Shown piece by piece: positions 1 to 12,038 of a stretch of DNA of 64,000 nt (positions are counted from its first letter, which is position 1; every line of letters starts with the position of its first letter). The position numbers were made by a program, and so were the translations under genes. Source of the stretch: Lytechinus variegatus (taxonomy: Eukaryota > Echinodermata > Echinoidea > Temnopleuroida > Toxopneustidae); contig NC_054756.1 in the NCBI RefSeq assembly GCF_018143015.1, positions 16,638,402-16,702,401 of the forward strand. The letters are read 5' to 3'. Below the pieces are notes generated by a model, which worked only from the letters and a program-made list of their open reading frames with translations, made no database searches and was not told the origin of the DNA.

Positions 1-682
1 ATTTTAAATAGCTTCCCTTCAATTTGCTTTTTTACAAAGGCAAAGAATCATTCCATAATGTAGTTTTGAACGTTTTGTCTTCATCGGCTAATAATCTTTC
101 ATCAACTTTTACTAGAAGCCTGATTGCTTTTGGTAATCCAGACAATAGCTGGTGTCAAATTCATTTGAATGCTTTCGTACTCATTTGTCAAGGTACTTTC
201 CATAGCGTTGCAATCATTTTTATTGCACATTGTTTTGATGAAAGCTATTGTGTTTTCCTGGCAATGAAAGAAATTACACAAATAAGAACTTGTTAAATAT
301 CTTACTCCCATAGTATGCATGGGGTGTATTAATCAAAAAGGAATTGTACACTTACATGCAATTATTGTGTGACAATTAACTTTCCCTTAAATAATCATGA
401 ATCTTCTGTAATGTGAAAGGATGGTTTCCTAGCATTCCAAAGATGCCTGAATTAGTTTTTTTTTATCAAAAGTGATGCAAAACAGCACTTGGTTCAATCT
501 TACTACATAATAAATAGGCAAATTGTGAGTGTGTGCTTTTAGAGGATTAAATAATGCATTTTATCAGTCTACATTTCTTTAAAAAAAGTTATTTTATGCA
601 TCTAAATTGAATAACCATATGCTCTGATCAAACTGTTATCATATGAATGGGAAAACATTGCAGATTTGCTTTTCAAACATAC
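1..682. other. Probable CAD intron, no feature seen
   Basis: AT-rich sequence downstream (in gene sense) of the last CAD exon found. The short open frames here have no recognisable domain, and no exon continuing the glutaminase domain was found on the minus strand. Confidence 0.4.
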
Positions 683-3600
683 TTCATCTTGTAGGCCTTC
701 GTTCCGACAGCAAGAGAGGTGAGTTGATGCCCCATACAGATACCAAAGACTGGTTTGATCTGGTTCCCATTCAGGATAGAACGGATGTTGTTGATGGTGA
801 CCTCAGCCATAGCCGGGTCACCAGGACCGTTGCTGATAAACAGACCGTCAAAATCTGAAGAAAAAAATGAAAAAAAAAGAAGAAAAGATGATTGTTTACT
901 ACATTTTGTAGAAGTTTATAGCAGTTCCCAAGAATATGTTGTATGTAGTATGTTAGATCTACATAGGAGCACAAGAGACACAAGCCCCCTGTATAATATT
1001 AGACATGCTCATTTAACATACATTTGCTAAAATATTTGAAAAAATGTCATCTGCATCCCCTATACTTCAAAATCTGGGATTCACCCCATAATAGCATTCG
1101 CTCTAAAATGCTGAAGTAGGGACCATTAAAGTAACAGCTGCACCTTATCAAAACTTTTTTTTTGATAATAGAAAATATAATAACAATAATAGCCAATTTT
1201 TATAAAGCGCTTTTCCCAGAATGGCTCAAAGCGCGTTACAGCATATTATTACCCCGGTCATTTGATTCATTTTAATCAAGCACGAAAAAGTGCATAATTT
1301 CCACTCCCTGGGGAGCATTCCTTGCATTCGTCGCAGCCACATAATGGCGCTGGCAAAATCAAGCATACAATATCTTTCGCATCCTACCGAGTACCCATTT
1401 TGCACCTGGGTAGAGAGTGGCAAAGTGTGGATCAATGCCTTGCCAAAGGACAACAGACAGGGATATATACTTTTTGGTGTAAATATATACAATTATTACC
1501 AACACAATCATATTTATCAAACGACATCAAAGGCCATTGCCCTGTAATCTGGCCTCAATACCACTCTCATTGCCCTTGGACATTTTCGGTATCCTGGTTT
1601 TCCCCCATTTGTACTGTCGGAAATGCTCCCTCCTAAAAAAAACATTTACCTTGTCCTTAAAATATCAAATTTAAGGCCTGCATTTCCCAAATTGCCATTT
1701 CATTTACTGTCTGTGTCGATTGAAAAGCATCGGTTCTTTTCTACTGCAGTATCCAATTTTGTAGAGCATATTGAAGTAGGAGCAGCTCATTATCATCTGA
1801 TGATGCTAATAATCTCTACTATCACAGGAAATATGGTAAAAACGCATATACCTCAGAAATGTATCTGGATGATTCTCCATAGATCACTTGTAAAAAAAAA
1901 AGGGATTAAAGGTTTTGTTTGAAAATGTTGGGCTTAACCCTAAATAGACTGGGCTATTTCGACGCCTAAGAAGACTGGGGGGGGGGGCTGATTCAGCCCC
2001 CCCTTATGATCTCGGCCGTCGATCGCGCGATCGCGACGAAAATTGGCACACGCGTTACCCATGGCATTATCTACAAAACTATAACATCAAATTCTGCAAA
2101 AAATCTCATGTCTCATTAATTATGCTAATTTATGCGTAAAATCATAAGTTTGCTCTAATTAATAAAATAATGCCCCTGAAATGCTAATTTTTGTTCCACA
2201 TACTCTAGATAGGCATCTGATCAAATTGATTTTAAAAAAATTTCAAAATCACATTTATTTTCTTATGTATTCTATTGTTTTCTAAATTTCTTATGTATTT
2301 CATTGTTTTTCGACTTTTGTTTTTTTTATTATTTTTTCAATGGAAATTGTCGGGGACTTTATTTTGACCATAAAAAAGATAAAATTAATTGATTTTAAGC
2401 AGTAAAAGGAAAAATAATGATGCATTTGTGAATATTGGCTAAGAACACTATTTGCATTGGATTTGTACACAAATTCACGTTTTTGAGTAATGTTGGGTCT
2501 GCATGCACTTACGAAATGTTGCGTAGTTTTGGAACCGCGTACCCGGAGGTCACAATTTTGGTCTCAAAAGTTGCGCAAGACTTGAAAGTAAAAAGTCAGC
2601 GAGCGATGCGGTCAAAAAATTTGGCGCGGCGGATTCATCGCGAAAAATGTCGAGGGGGGGCTGAATCAGCCCCCCCAGTCTTTTTAGGCTTAAGACTTAA
2701 GTCACAATATTTTGTTTGCAAACAAGAACAAAGTTCCTGAATTGAATACAGTATGTCATCCCCGTCTGTTATGACTTTCTCATCCTCTGTCTATGTAACT
2801 GATTTGTTTAAATGCTGGTAAGAAATGGTGTCAGTTGTGATGTGAGGACTTACGATTTATCCTCAACAAAACAACCTTTCTGATAATAGCCCCTTTATTT
2901 ATACATGGGTCCAAAGTCCAGATCTAACACCCTTGGAAGGCCTAAAGAGAGGCGAGTCCAAGGCCAGCCACAAACACCCGACTACAGTGGCAATAATAGC
3001 CAATTTTCAACTCATCCTTCTAGTCTACCATTGCTTACCAGAAACCTGTGAATTGTGTCAACAATCATTTCATTCTTTCACCCAACCAACAAATAGTATG
3101 TGTAGACATTACAATTTGCTTTAAAACAAGCCACTTTTTTATGTATTTCAACAAGATACCAAGTACAAATGAAACTTGTGAAATTAAATATAGAATTATA
3201 TGAGTATTACCTGCAATATTGAGAGGATGGTTCCATGGCACCACGGTAACCTGGGCCCCCCGCTGAGCAAGGAGACGGATCTGGTTGTACTTCATACCAC
3301 AATCGATTGCCGTGATTCGACATGGTGCACCCTTGTTGTAAACCATTGGTTTCTGGAAGAAAAAAAATATGATACTCTCAACTATGCATTTACTGAAATA
3401 CAGTTCAATTTGTCTACTTGCAATTATTTAAGTCTCTAATACAGAGTAAAAGATAGGCTAATAAATAAAACTCTATATTCTACAAAAATTATAATCATAG
3501 GTAAAAGAATAAAGTTGGAGCAAACAATTATTTCATGAGAGTCTTTAAAGCTTGTGTATAGTTTTGGTAAATCCACCAAAATGCATCTATCACTATTCCA

Positions 3601-6600
3601 ATTCATTGCTAGCTAATATGAATGGATATGCCCTATAACAGTTATGATGTGGAGGATATGAAATGAAAATGTGTTTTACAGGATAAATTTTGCGATTTTA
3701 CATGGAAATCTAACTTGATCGGGTCACCCGATCAAATTAAAATATCTGTGTGTTTTTGTCTTTCAATTAAATCCTATTCCAAATCATGGAATGGGCTGAA
3801 ACTTTCAAGATATGTTCTTTGTCTGTAACTTTTGGATATCTAATCACTTAATTTATAAGTGCTTGAATGCCCATTTTTAAAATTTAAAACAAGCATCGCC
3901 GAGAGAGGGCGCTATATATCCAAGATTTGAATATTTGAAATTTTCTCAGAGAAGTGCAGTTGGAAAAATATCTAACGGTCTCTACGCTTCAGTAAGACTG
4001 TCATATTAGATGATATTCGATTATCAATCACATTATTGAACCTTTACCAAAGCTATACACAGGCTTTAAAATCAAGGTTAATTGTCACCTTATTATCAAA
4101 GATCTAGATCTGGTGCATTAGTAATAGTATTAATTTATCTTTGTGACATTATGAAGTCTTAGCTGAAAACTGACAACACTTAGGATCACTAAAACAGAAA
4201 AGGATAGGTAGGGCATTTATTAATATTGCTTGAAAAATACCCAACATTTCATGGAATTCTATGTTAATTTTGCTCATTTCTCAGAAATTACACATTTACT
4301 TCCAGAGCCACTTGGCACATTTATACATAAAAATATTTTTGTGGTCATTTTATTGGATTCGATTCAAACTAATTTTGAGACCATTACCACAACTGGCATT
4401 TCTCCTTAAAGGACAAGTCCACCCCAACAAAAAGTTGGCTTGAATAATGGAGAAAAATCCTACAAGCATAACACTGAAAATTTCATCAAACTTGGAAGTA
4501 AAATAAGAAAGAAACTACATTTTAAACATTCGCTTAATTTTACAAAAACGTTAATTATGGTTATTATAAAAATGAAATATCACATAATTCAAGCAATAAA
4601 AAACAAAAGAAATTGTGAGTGGGGAATATCATTGACTCTCTCATTTGCATATCACTGAGTTGTAAATGTAACTCTTTTGTGAAAAATAAGCAAAACTTTA
4701 AAATGTCATAACTTTCTTGTTTTACATCCAATTTTGATGAAATTTTCATTGTTGAGCTTGTTTGATTTTTCTCTATTTATTCAAATGAACTTTTTCTAGG
4801 GAAGATTTGATCTTTAAACAATACTTACTGTTGTAGAAGCCTCAGCGATAAGATTCCGTAGGTTTGGATCCTCAAATGGAATGCTTTCTGGTTTAGTGCC
4901 TTCAACAATCACCTTCAGAATGAATAAAGTAATTTGGTTAAAGATCACAGAAATATAAAACTTCCCAAAACATGACAAAAGGATCAATAAAACCTACATA
5001 TACATGTATGTAGAAAATAGAATCAAATTCACTTTAAGGACTGTATTCTAGAGTCAGATTAAACTTTAGCAATGACCTAACTCTGCTCTAAATAATGAGA
5101 AGCTGTAAATGTCAATAATTTCATTTTTTTTATATGTTTACTGCGCTCTTTCCCCTAAAATGGTGGAGAAAAATATATCCGACTTTATTAAACCTGTACT
5201 GTTTCAAAAGCACATGTATCGGTGTTGACTTAGACCACAGAGTTAAATTCAAGTGGAGCTCAAAATAAGGGGCTAAATATTTAGGAAAACCATCCATCAA
5301 AATATAAAGGTACTCCAAACCATTTTGAAATTTAGAAATTGTCAAAATACATGTATGTTTGTGGGACAAAAAAAATCAACAATTAACACTTATCTTCAGG
5401 AAGGCAAAACAGAATTACTGAATTGTGTAGATATACCCAACAATATACCAAACTGGAGTATCTGTCAATTAACTCCATACTATCCGTCTCGTAGCATGAG
5501 TTCTGCTAGCTCATTCTTATTTGCTTTACAACCATCTCACAATTCATGGGCAGATCGATCATTTCAATATGCTGGGACATTTCTAAGGAAAAAAACTTCC
5601 CAAGACATTCGCAATAAAAGGCACAATATGCCTAGGTTTGTCCAACAACCATTATAACTTCACTAACAAGTGGAATGCCTCTGGCCGTCTCACCTGCATC
5701 ACGCGATTCAACATAGCAGCAGTGCTGACTTTGAAAACTACTATAACTCGCACAAGATGTTCAGTGATACTTGGTTACTCTTATTTCCACCTTTTATGAA
5801 CTAGACCAATACACTTTACAGAGATAGGATGGTAATTCAACAAATACCCCCAATGTGGCCAAAGTTCATTGACCTCACATGACCTTTGACCTTGATCATG
5901 TGACCTGAAACTTGCACAGGATATTCAATGATACTTGATTACTCTTATGTCCAAGTTTCAAAAGTCAGATCAATAAACTTGCGAAGTTATGATGGTAATT
6001 CAATAGATACCCCCATTATGGCCAAAGTTCATTGACCTTTGATCTTGGTCATGTGACCTAAAATGTGCACAGGATGTTCAGTGATACTTGATTACTCTTA
6101 TGTCCAAGTTTTATGAACTAGACCAATATACTTTACAGAGTTATGATGGTAATTCAACAAATACCCCCAATTCGGCCAAAGTTCATTGACCCTAAATGAC
6201 CTTTGACCTTGGTCATGTGACGTGAAACTCATGCAGGATGTTTGGTAATACTTGATTAACCTTATGTCCAAGTTTAATGAACTAGGTCCATATATTTTCT
6301 AAGTTATGATGACATTTCAAAAACTTAACCTCAGGTTAAGATTTTGATGCTGATTCCCCCAACATGGTCTAAGTTCATTGACCCTAAATGACCTTTGACC
6401 TTGGTCATGTGACATGAAACTCTAATAGGATGTTCAGTAATACTTGATTAACCTTATGGCCAAGTTTCATGAACTAGGTCCATATACTTTCTAAGTTATG
6501 ATGTCATTTCAAAAACTTAACCTCAGGTTAAGATTTGATGTTGACGCCGCCGTCGGAAAAGCGGCGCCTATAGTCTCACTCTGCTATGCAGGTGAGGCAA

Positions 6601-9600
6601 AAACCTGGTTATTCATTCAAGTTTTTTCAACTAAATATAATTCTTCTTTAATAGGTTTACATTTTTTACTGCACCATGAGAAATGTTTTTTTCTCATGGA
6701 TACCTGGGCATTACAAATGTCCATGGATATTACCTTTTATTATTTTATGAAAATGTGTTATTTTTGTTGAAAATAATGGAAAGTAGGCCTGGGATGGATG
6801 TCAATTTTACCAATCGATCATTTCCTGAAAAAAAAAATTGAATCATTTGATTGTTCGTCTGAAATCATAGAGTTATAGATGCATACAATGTACATTGTGT
6901 ATCAAGGGCATGCAAGGCCAGGTGGGATTGTAATAATTTCGGATCTCTTTCAGGCTGGCTTTTAACTGTGAATATGATACAATCATTGTCCATATTTGGC
7001 AAAATATATCGGTAACATCATTTTTTAAAACTGCATCAAGTATTCAAAAACAAATTACATCATTGTTATCTTGTCATTTTGTTACTATTACTTGAGTAAT
7101 CGAGTTATCCAAAGTGACTAAAAGGGATCTACCGAACATTCGATTATGGTAGTGTAAATTTTGCTAATCGATGGCAAGCCATTCGAACAATCAATGTTTG
7201 CTCCAAGGCCTAATGGAACGGAAATAAAACTAGACTTTACCTTTCCAAGCATTGTGCCATGTTCTCTGATCTTCTTTGTCAGGGCTCTTGTATCGATACC
7301 TGATAAGAAAAACATACAAATACAAATAAAATCAAGGTATTCAAAATGAGAACTGAGGAAAACAGTCTTTTGATTATAGTGATAGTGTATTGTACATGTA
7401 GACAGTAAGATGAAGATAATTAGATACATGAGTGAAGTATAACATGTTTTTAAAAGGTCTTGATGCACTGACATTTCTTCTTCTTCCTTTTAAAGCAAAT
7501 GCAAAAAAATACCCTTATTTCTTTCTGAAAGCATATCATCCAAATTCGAAAGAGCCGATTAACGTACATGTAGACCAGGGTCCCTTCTCACAAAGAGTTC
7601 GATTGATACGCTCAATCGTAACTCTATGGAAATCCATCAGTGTCATCATTTTTTCTACAGAAATTTGCAAAATGTCCTTTGTAAACAAAGAAGAACACAC
7701 CCAATTGTCAAGAAATCAATGAATTTATGGATATACATTCATACCTAGAATTTTTTTTAAAAACAAACATGCATTTTATACGTAGACTTTGCTGGATCTC
7801 CATAGCTGCTATTGATCGGATCAATCGTAACTCTTTGTAAAATGGGGCTCAGGGTTCCTTCTTACAAAGAGTTGTGATTGATTCACTCAACATCAACAAT
7901 ATGGAAATCCATCGATGTCGATTTTTCCAGCAGGAAATTTTCACAATGTCATTTGTAAATGAGGAGGGAGCATGCTGAGTAGTCAAGACAACAATGAATG
8001 TTGGATCATTCATCATCAACACAGCCTTTGGATGAACAATCATGCATTTTAGATGTTGGCGTTGCTGGCCATCCATAGTTGTGCCTGATTGGATCAATCA
8101 CAACCCTTTGTAAGACAGGTTCCTGATTGGACAGTGTATCAATATGAGTATTCAAAGTGAGATGGTTACCAATATAGTCTTGGCAAATACATGTAACATC
8201 CGTGGACAAATTCTGTCGCAACTATACTCTACGGGTGCACACTTTACTTACCCTGTATGGCAGGAATGTTGTGTTCTTTCAGCCAATCACTGAGCGACTT
8301 GGCAGCCGCCCAATGATTGTAGTACTCGGACAGCTCTCCGACGATGAGTGCAGACACGTGAATCTTCTCCGACTCAAACCAGAGTGGGAGTCCAAACTCA
8401 TCCTTGTCGTTGGCCGGGATGCCATAGTTTCCAATGAGAGGGTAGGTCAGGATCAGGATCTGGTACTTGTAAGAAGGATCTGTCAAGGATTCTGGGTAGC
8501 CGACCATACCAGTCTGGAAAACTGAAACAAAAAAAGAGAGAGCACCATGACTAAAATAGAACTGGCAGCAGTGAAGTGTAAAAATATACAAATCTTTCTT
8601 GGATTTCCAAAACTATCATGTGGTCTAAAATTTCACAAAAAAAGAGTCAATTGTTGATGATTACTACGTGAATAACATGAGGAATGAATACATTATTTTC
8701 ACATTTTTTAAATGATCTGGGTTCTAATTTCACCATTCAGTGGGAAAAGATCTGCCAGACTGTTTACAGAACTTACTTACAGTTATTTCCTACTCTGTAT
8801 GATTGTCATGGCTGTACACAGCAGAGATTACCGAGTAGAGATTGCCCCTTAGAATTTTTTAATAGGCCCGATTTTTTTTTTACAAATTAAAAAAAAAAAT
8901 TAATCAAATGTGTGCAAGAAATTCTTTAATTACACTTTAAAAAATGCAAATGCACCCCATGACCAGCTTATTAACTTCGCTCCCTTGCTTTAATACAGAG
9001 TTTCTTCAGTTTAGAAGTTTTTCCGTAGCATCCTTGCCCCTGCAAAGTAGGACGGCCCGACTCGACGTCATGCTAACTCTCCATGGAGCCAGGGATTGCA
9101 TTCCATTTATGTGTACCCAAAAAAAAATATAATAAATTCAACCCCGAGATTTCTACTTTCCTTCACTCTCTACATGTAAGTTACCCTAAATCATGTAAAT
9201 GGGATACAACTTCAATTCCGACATATTTCTACGAAATCGATTTCATTTTTAATCAAGAATTCATTAAAACGACATGAAAAATATTATGAAAAGAAGGGGA
9301 AAACTTGCCGTGATGTTTAAGTCGGCAATTTTTTCTTGTTTGTCGCCAACATTAGTCTTGTCTTGTCTTTCCGTTAATGCCCACAATCATTATATTGATT
9401 ATTATGGCATATGAACATCAAGATTGACTTGACCTGAATTTTGCCGTGACCGGTAGGTGCAATACACCGGGTGAACACCCTCCTCTTTGACGAATAGTGT
9501 ACTGGTTTTAACGTGCATAGGTTGTGACTTCGGCTATACACGGGACCAACATTTGCGTCCTTTCCGATGGACAGAGTGTTTTCCAACTGCATTCACACCT

Positions 9601-10760
9601 ACACTGAATGCAGTGGTGAGGCACGCTAACACACAATGCTATAGCATCAGATTTTTTGTCAGACGCATTTCGGCATGAGCGGGACTCAAACCCCTCACGT
9701 TGAGATCTACGATCTTATCTGAAACATGCGCTCTAACCAACTGAGGCTGAGCTACATGTATGCTGCCTCCAACTCTAGTCTAGAGTCTCGACTAGTCTAC
9801 ACCAAAACTAGCTTAAAAAGAATAAGCTTAATATCTTACTTTTCATATTAATTTCACTCCATATTCATCCTCTACCTGCGGTTAGCCTAAAAAATTAATT
9901 GGTGATTTAGAAATTAGAGCCAACATCAGGTTCCTCAGATGTATAAATAATTCGCTGCCGATTTCAAAACATTGCATGCGACATTATTCATTAGTTTTAC
10001 AAACTATTTTGGAGCAAGGCCGGGGAAGCGATCAAAATTTCAACACCAACATGACCAACAACACTAACTTACACCACTTGTTCACTGCTACCACCCTGCC
10101 TGTGGGGAATCTACAGGTGGGGAATCTACAGGTAGGACTATGGTATGCCAAGCCCAATGTTGTACAGAGCACACACTTTAAAAAATCATTAAAATATCAC
10201 TTTTGTGATCAAAATTACTAATTTCCATACAGTTGCAATTTATTTTAGCGCTCAAAAACTTGAATTTTGGGCATATTTTTGTGTACGCCCTCTATTGGTG
10301 GAAAGTAATATGGCAAGAAAATTTTCATTTTTTGATCTCTATTTTTAATAAAGAAAAAAATGATTTAAAGAATCAAATTTAAATAAGAGCCAAGTTGTAT
10401 GAATAATAGGTGTAATGAAAACTGTCAGTGTAAATAAATCAAGCATTTGCCCCAAAGAAAAAGAGAAAATAGGCCAAACATTGCCACCCTTATTTTGCCA
10501 CACATGGAGATATAACTGAGAACCTTGTTCATTGAATGAGTGACTTACACTAGGCTACAGTTACAGTGCAACACATACACAGTCACAAGGCCAACAATAC
10601 TCAGCGGCTCAGGGAACACTGGAGCTGGACGGACTTGTCATTGTCAAATGAAAATAATGTTAAATACTTTCTTACCAACTTCTCCAGAAACACTGCAGTT
10701 AGCTCCAAATAACTTCCCCGAATACTGGGTGCCATCTGCTAAGCAAAGGGTGGCTGACAT
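683..10760 (-). CDS. CAD: CAD N-terminal part: CPSase small chain and glutamine amidotransferase (5' complete, 3' beyond window)
   Basis: Multifunctional enzyme of de novo pyrimidine synthesis in the cytosol; this part releases ammonia from glutamine for carbamoyl phosphate. Six coding exons are seen on the minus strand: 10676-10760, 8252-8521, 7241-7299, 4829-4912, 3211-3352 and 683-854. All have GT-AG borders and the reading phases join without a break, giving 270 codons. The start ATG at 10760 has an in-frame TGA nine codons upstream and no mitochondrial presequence, which favours CAD over mitochondrial CPS1. [13 protein letters not shown] and IGNYGIP in the small-chain region (about residues 2-140) match animal CAD. 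The class I glutaminase region follows, with FGICMGHQ carrying the nucleophile Cys253, equivalent to human Cys252. The exon with the next conserved block (YGNRGHNQP) was not found between 1 and 682, so the gene continues off the left edge with the rest of the glutaminase, CPSase, DHOase and ATCase domains. Confidence 0.95.
1178..1460 (-). mobile_element. tRNA-derived SINE, 5'-truncated copy in CAD intron
   Basis: The body matches the fuller SINE at 45036-45425 block by block: the AATAACAATAAT-type tail, the AAGCGC segment, TTATTACCCCGGTCAT, CACTCCCTGGGGAGCATTCC, the TACCCATTT-CACCTGGGT block, and the stretch ending in TGCCTTGCCAAAGGAC. The tRNA-like head present in the 45-kb copy is missing here, so this is a truncated copy with its 3' tail at the low-coordinate side. 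Confidence 0.75.
1934..2700. mobile_element. MITE with self-complementary G-rich ends (copy 1)
   Basis: About 770 bp bounded by inverted ends. Each end reads AAGACTGGGGG followed by a G-run, CTGATTCAG and a C-run, so each end is itself a palindrome (1977-2003 and 2654-2676). A CGATCGCGCGATCG palindrome lies near the left end. The same left part recurs at 63546-64000. There is no transposase-like frame, so it is non-autonomous. It sits in a CAD intron. Confidence 0.75.
3538..4076. mobile_element. MITE-like element with about 30-bp inverted ends
   Basis: The left end (TTTAAAGCTTGTGTATAG then TTTTGGTAAA) is the near-perfect inverse of the right end at about 4040-4075. Nothing coding lies between them. 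It is inside the same CAD intron as the next element. Confidence 0.55.
4408..4817. mobile_element. MITE, long inverted ends starting TTAAAGGACAAGTCCACCCC
   Basis: The left end and the inverse of the right end share about 90 bp: the run from AAAGGACAAGTCCACC through a GAGAAAAATC block to GAAAATTTCATCAAA. A relative lies at 52100-52657. Its right edge stops within about 6 bp of the GTAAGTAT donor of CAD exon 4 (4821-4828). No transposase frame. Confidence 0.7.
5668..6602. mobile_element. Repeat element with CTCACCTGCAT ends and internal subrepeats
   Basis: It begins AAGTGGAATGCCTCTGGCC then GTCTCACCTGCAT, and ends TATGCAGGTGAGGC, so CTCACCTGCAT is inverted at the two ends. The interior is about five degenerate subrepeats of 110-190 bp, each with GACCTTTGACCTTGGTCATG, TACTTGATTA, and an AGTTATGATG block. 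The last segment holds CGGAAAAGCGGCGCCTATAG. A second copy lies at 43405-44112. Non-coding; in a CAD intron. Confidence 0.7.
7576..7849. mobile_element. MITE of the CAAAGAGTTACGATTGATC family (copy 1)
   Basis: Inverted ends: CAGGGTCCCTTCTCACAAAG at left, and the inverse of TCGTAACTCTTTGTAAAATG at right. The interior keeps the family blocks ATGGAAATCCATC and CATGCATTTTA. It abuts a second, diverged copy end to end. CAD intron. Confidence 0.65.
7850..8125. mobile_element. MITE of the CAAAGAGTTACGATTGATC family (copy 2)
   Basis: It starts CAGGGTTCCTTCTTACAAAG and ends CAACCCTTTGTAAGACAGG, with the internal blocks ATGGAAATCCATCGATG and CATGCATTTTAGATGTTGGC. It follows copy 1 with no spacer. More diverged copies lie at 14379, 40196 and 53976. 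Confidence 0.65.
9370..9775 (-). mobile_element. tRNA-headed SINE with conserved central domain
   Basis: On the minus strand a tRNA-like head at about 9775-9665 has an A box (CAGTTGGTTAGAGCGC) and a B box (GGTTTGAGTCCC), with a long variable arm. The body follows, with GGAAAGGACG, GTCCCGTGTA, GTCAC-ACCT-TGCACGTTAA and CACTATTCGT. These central blocks recur in the SINE at 46317-46712. It lies in CAD intron 1. Confidence 0.7.
9776..10675. other. CAD intron 1 remainder
   Basis: AT-rich sequence with a short direct repeat (GTGGGGAATCTACAGGT, twice, at about 10100-10132). No exon, RNA gene or clear mobile element was recognised. Confidence 0.4.
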
Positions 10761-11340
10761 CCTGAATTGCACGTAATGACAACTTCACCAAAGTCGGCTT
10801 TTTGACTGACGGGAGAGTTTCGGCTGGCGGACAGCTGATTTCCGATATGTTGCAGTCGGTCTATGTTAATAATAATGCACACTCAATGCACCTATTCAAA
10901 CTTTCCCGCGGGCGCGCTAGCGCTTGCTTGGCCTTCCGGATGACAAGTTCGAATTCACACAACACGTGGGCTCCAGTCACAGACACAGTTCGGCGACGAG
11001 TTTCAATTCTGAATCAATGTGAATTATTTCCCTTAGGATGACCAAACACTACAAGACATTCATACCATCGACGGAGTACCGATTGTGTTACTTCCAAGGC
11101 GGTGAATTTCAGTACATAAACGTATCAAACAATGTGAAAAAGTGAAAAGATTCCGAATAAGCGGGATGTTCGTCGTGGAATGAGTCGTCTGCAGTTGACG
11201 AGCTGCCATTATGATTTTCAAGCAGGGCGCGCGAGCGTACGGCGCGCGGCGGCTTAGCTGTGTACGTACGTACGTACGTGTACCACGGCGGCGTAAGCGT
11301 AAGCGGCGAGCTCTTTGTTTTCAGAGAGATCAGTGATTCA
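10761..11340 (-). promoter_or_regulatory. CAD upstream region with CACGTG E-box and GC-rich segment
   Basis: The sequence before the CAD start is richer in G+C and CpG than its surroundings, especially 10905-10935 and 11220-11310. A perfect CACGTG E-box lies at 10963-10968, about 205 bp upstream of the start codon. An alternating ACGT run sits at 11260-11280. No TATA box was recognised. Mammalian CAD is a well-known Myc/Max target through a CACGTG box near its start site, so a similar role is plausible. The transcription start itself cannot be placed from sequence. Confidence 0.45.
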
Positions 11341-11487
11341 AACCCGGATCATAATACAAGGTCAAAATTACTGCTCGCGCTTTTGTAATTTTGTTATTTT
11401 TAAAAAGTGCATTCAGCGAAATAGTTGAAATTCCTTGATTTTGGTCACTTGGACCAAGTTTAGGCTCACTTTGTTATTGTGCCTTTT

Positions 11488-12038
11488 CCCCGGGGGGGCC
11501 ACTTACATTGGCGAGTGGATACCATGCGCGACCAAAAAAACACGTAAAAAGGATGTCTTTTTCACGATAGGGCACGTTACGTACGTAACGTGATAAGGGT
11601 GTCAAAAACACAAAAATAATAAAAAAAGGGTATCTATTTCGCTAGGAAAATTACGTGTTTAGGGTCGTATATGTGGGGATGATAAAACAAAATTAAAATG
11701 TTTTACAAAGGATGTCCTTTTTGCCCCAAAACTTCGTGTTTAGAGTCCGATTTGAGCGAGGTGTAGAAGTTGGGGTCGTACTAAACGAAATAAGGTAAAG
11801 CCGACGACCGAAGGACCCGTAACATTAAACATTCCTATACTTGTTTAGGGGTTCATTTCAGGGAATATTTGCCAAGAGTGTCGTTTTGTTTCCAATACTT
11901 GTTAAGGGTAGGTTTTCACACGCCAATACTTGTTAAGGGGTGCATTTTCAGAAAATGGAAATTACGTGTTTAGGGTGCTTTTCGAGACCCCATGGTCGCG
12001 CATGGTATCCACTCATGAATGGAAGTGGCCCCCCGGGG
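11488..12038. mobile_element. MITE with CCCCGGGGGG-CCACTT inverted ends
   Basis: The left end (CCCCGGGGGGGCCACTTACA then GAGTGGATACCATGCGCGACC) matches the inverse of the right end over about 50 bp. The interior has loose subrepeats around TACTTGTTAAGGG and TTACGTGTTTAGGGT. A perfect 20-bp palindrome, CACGTTACGTACGTAACGTG, lies at 11573-11592. Non-coding; located upstream of CAD. Confidence 0.7.

Noticed and set aside
102-320. Minus-strand frame downstream of the last CAD exon, as a possible next exon
   Set aside because: It lacks the conserved YGNRGHNQP block and any glutaminase motif, and no acceptor fits the required phase.
683-10760. Mitochondrial CPS1 or CPS III instead of CAD
   Set aside because: No mitochondrial presequence before [20 protein letters not shown] and IGNYGIP match CAD; the catalytic Cys is present, unlike in mammalian CPS1.
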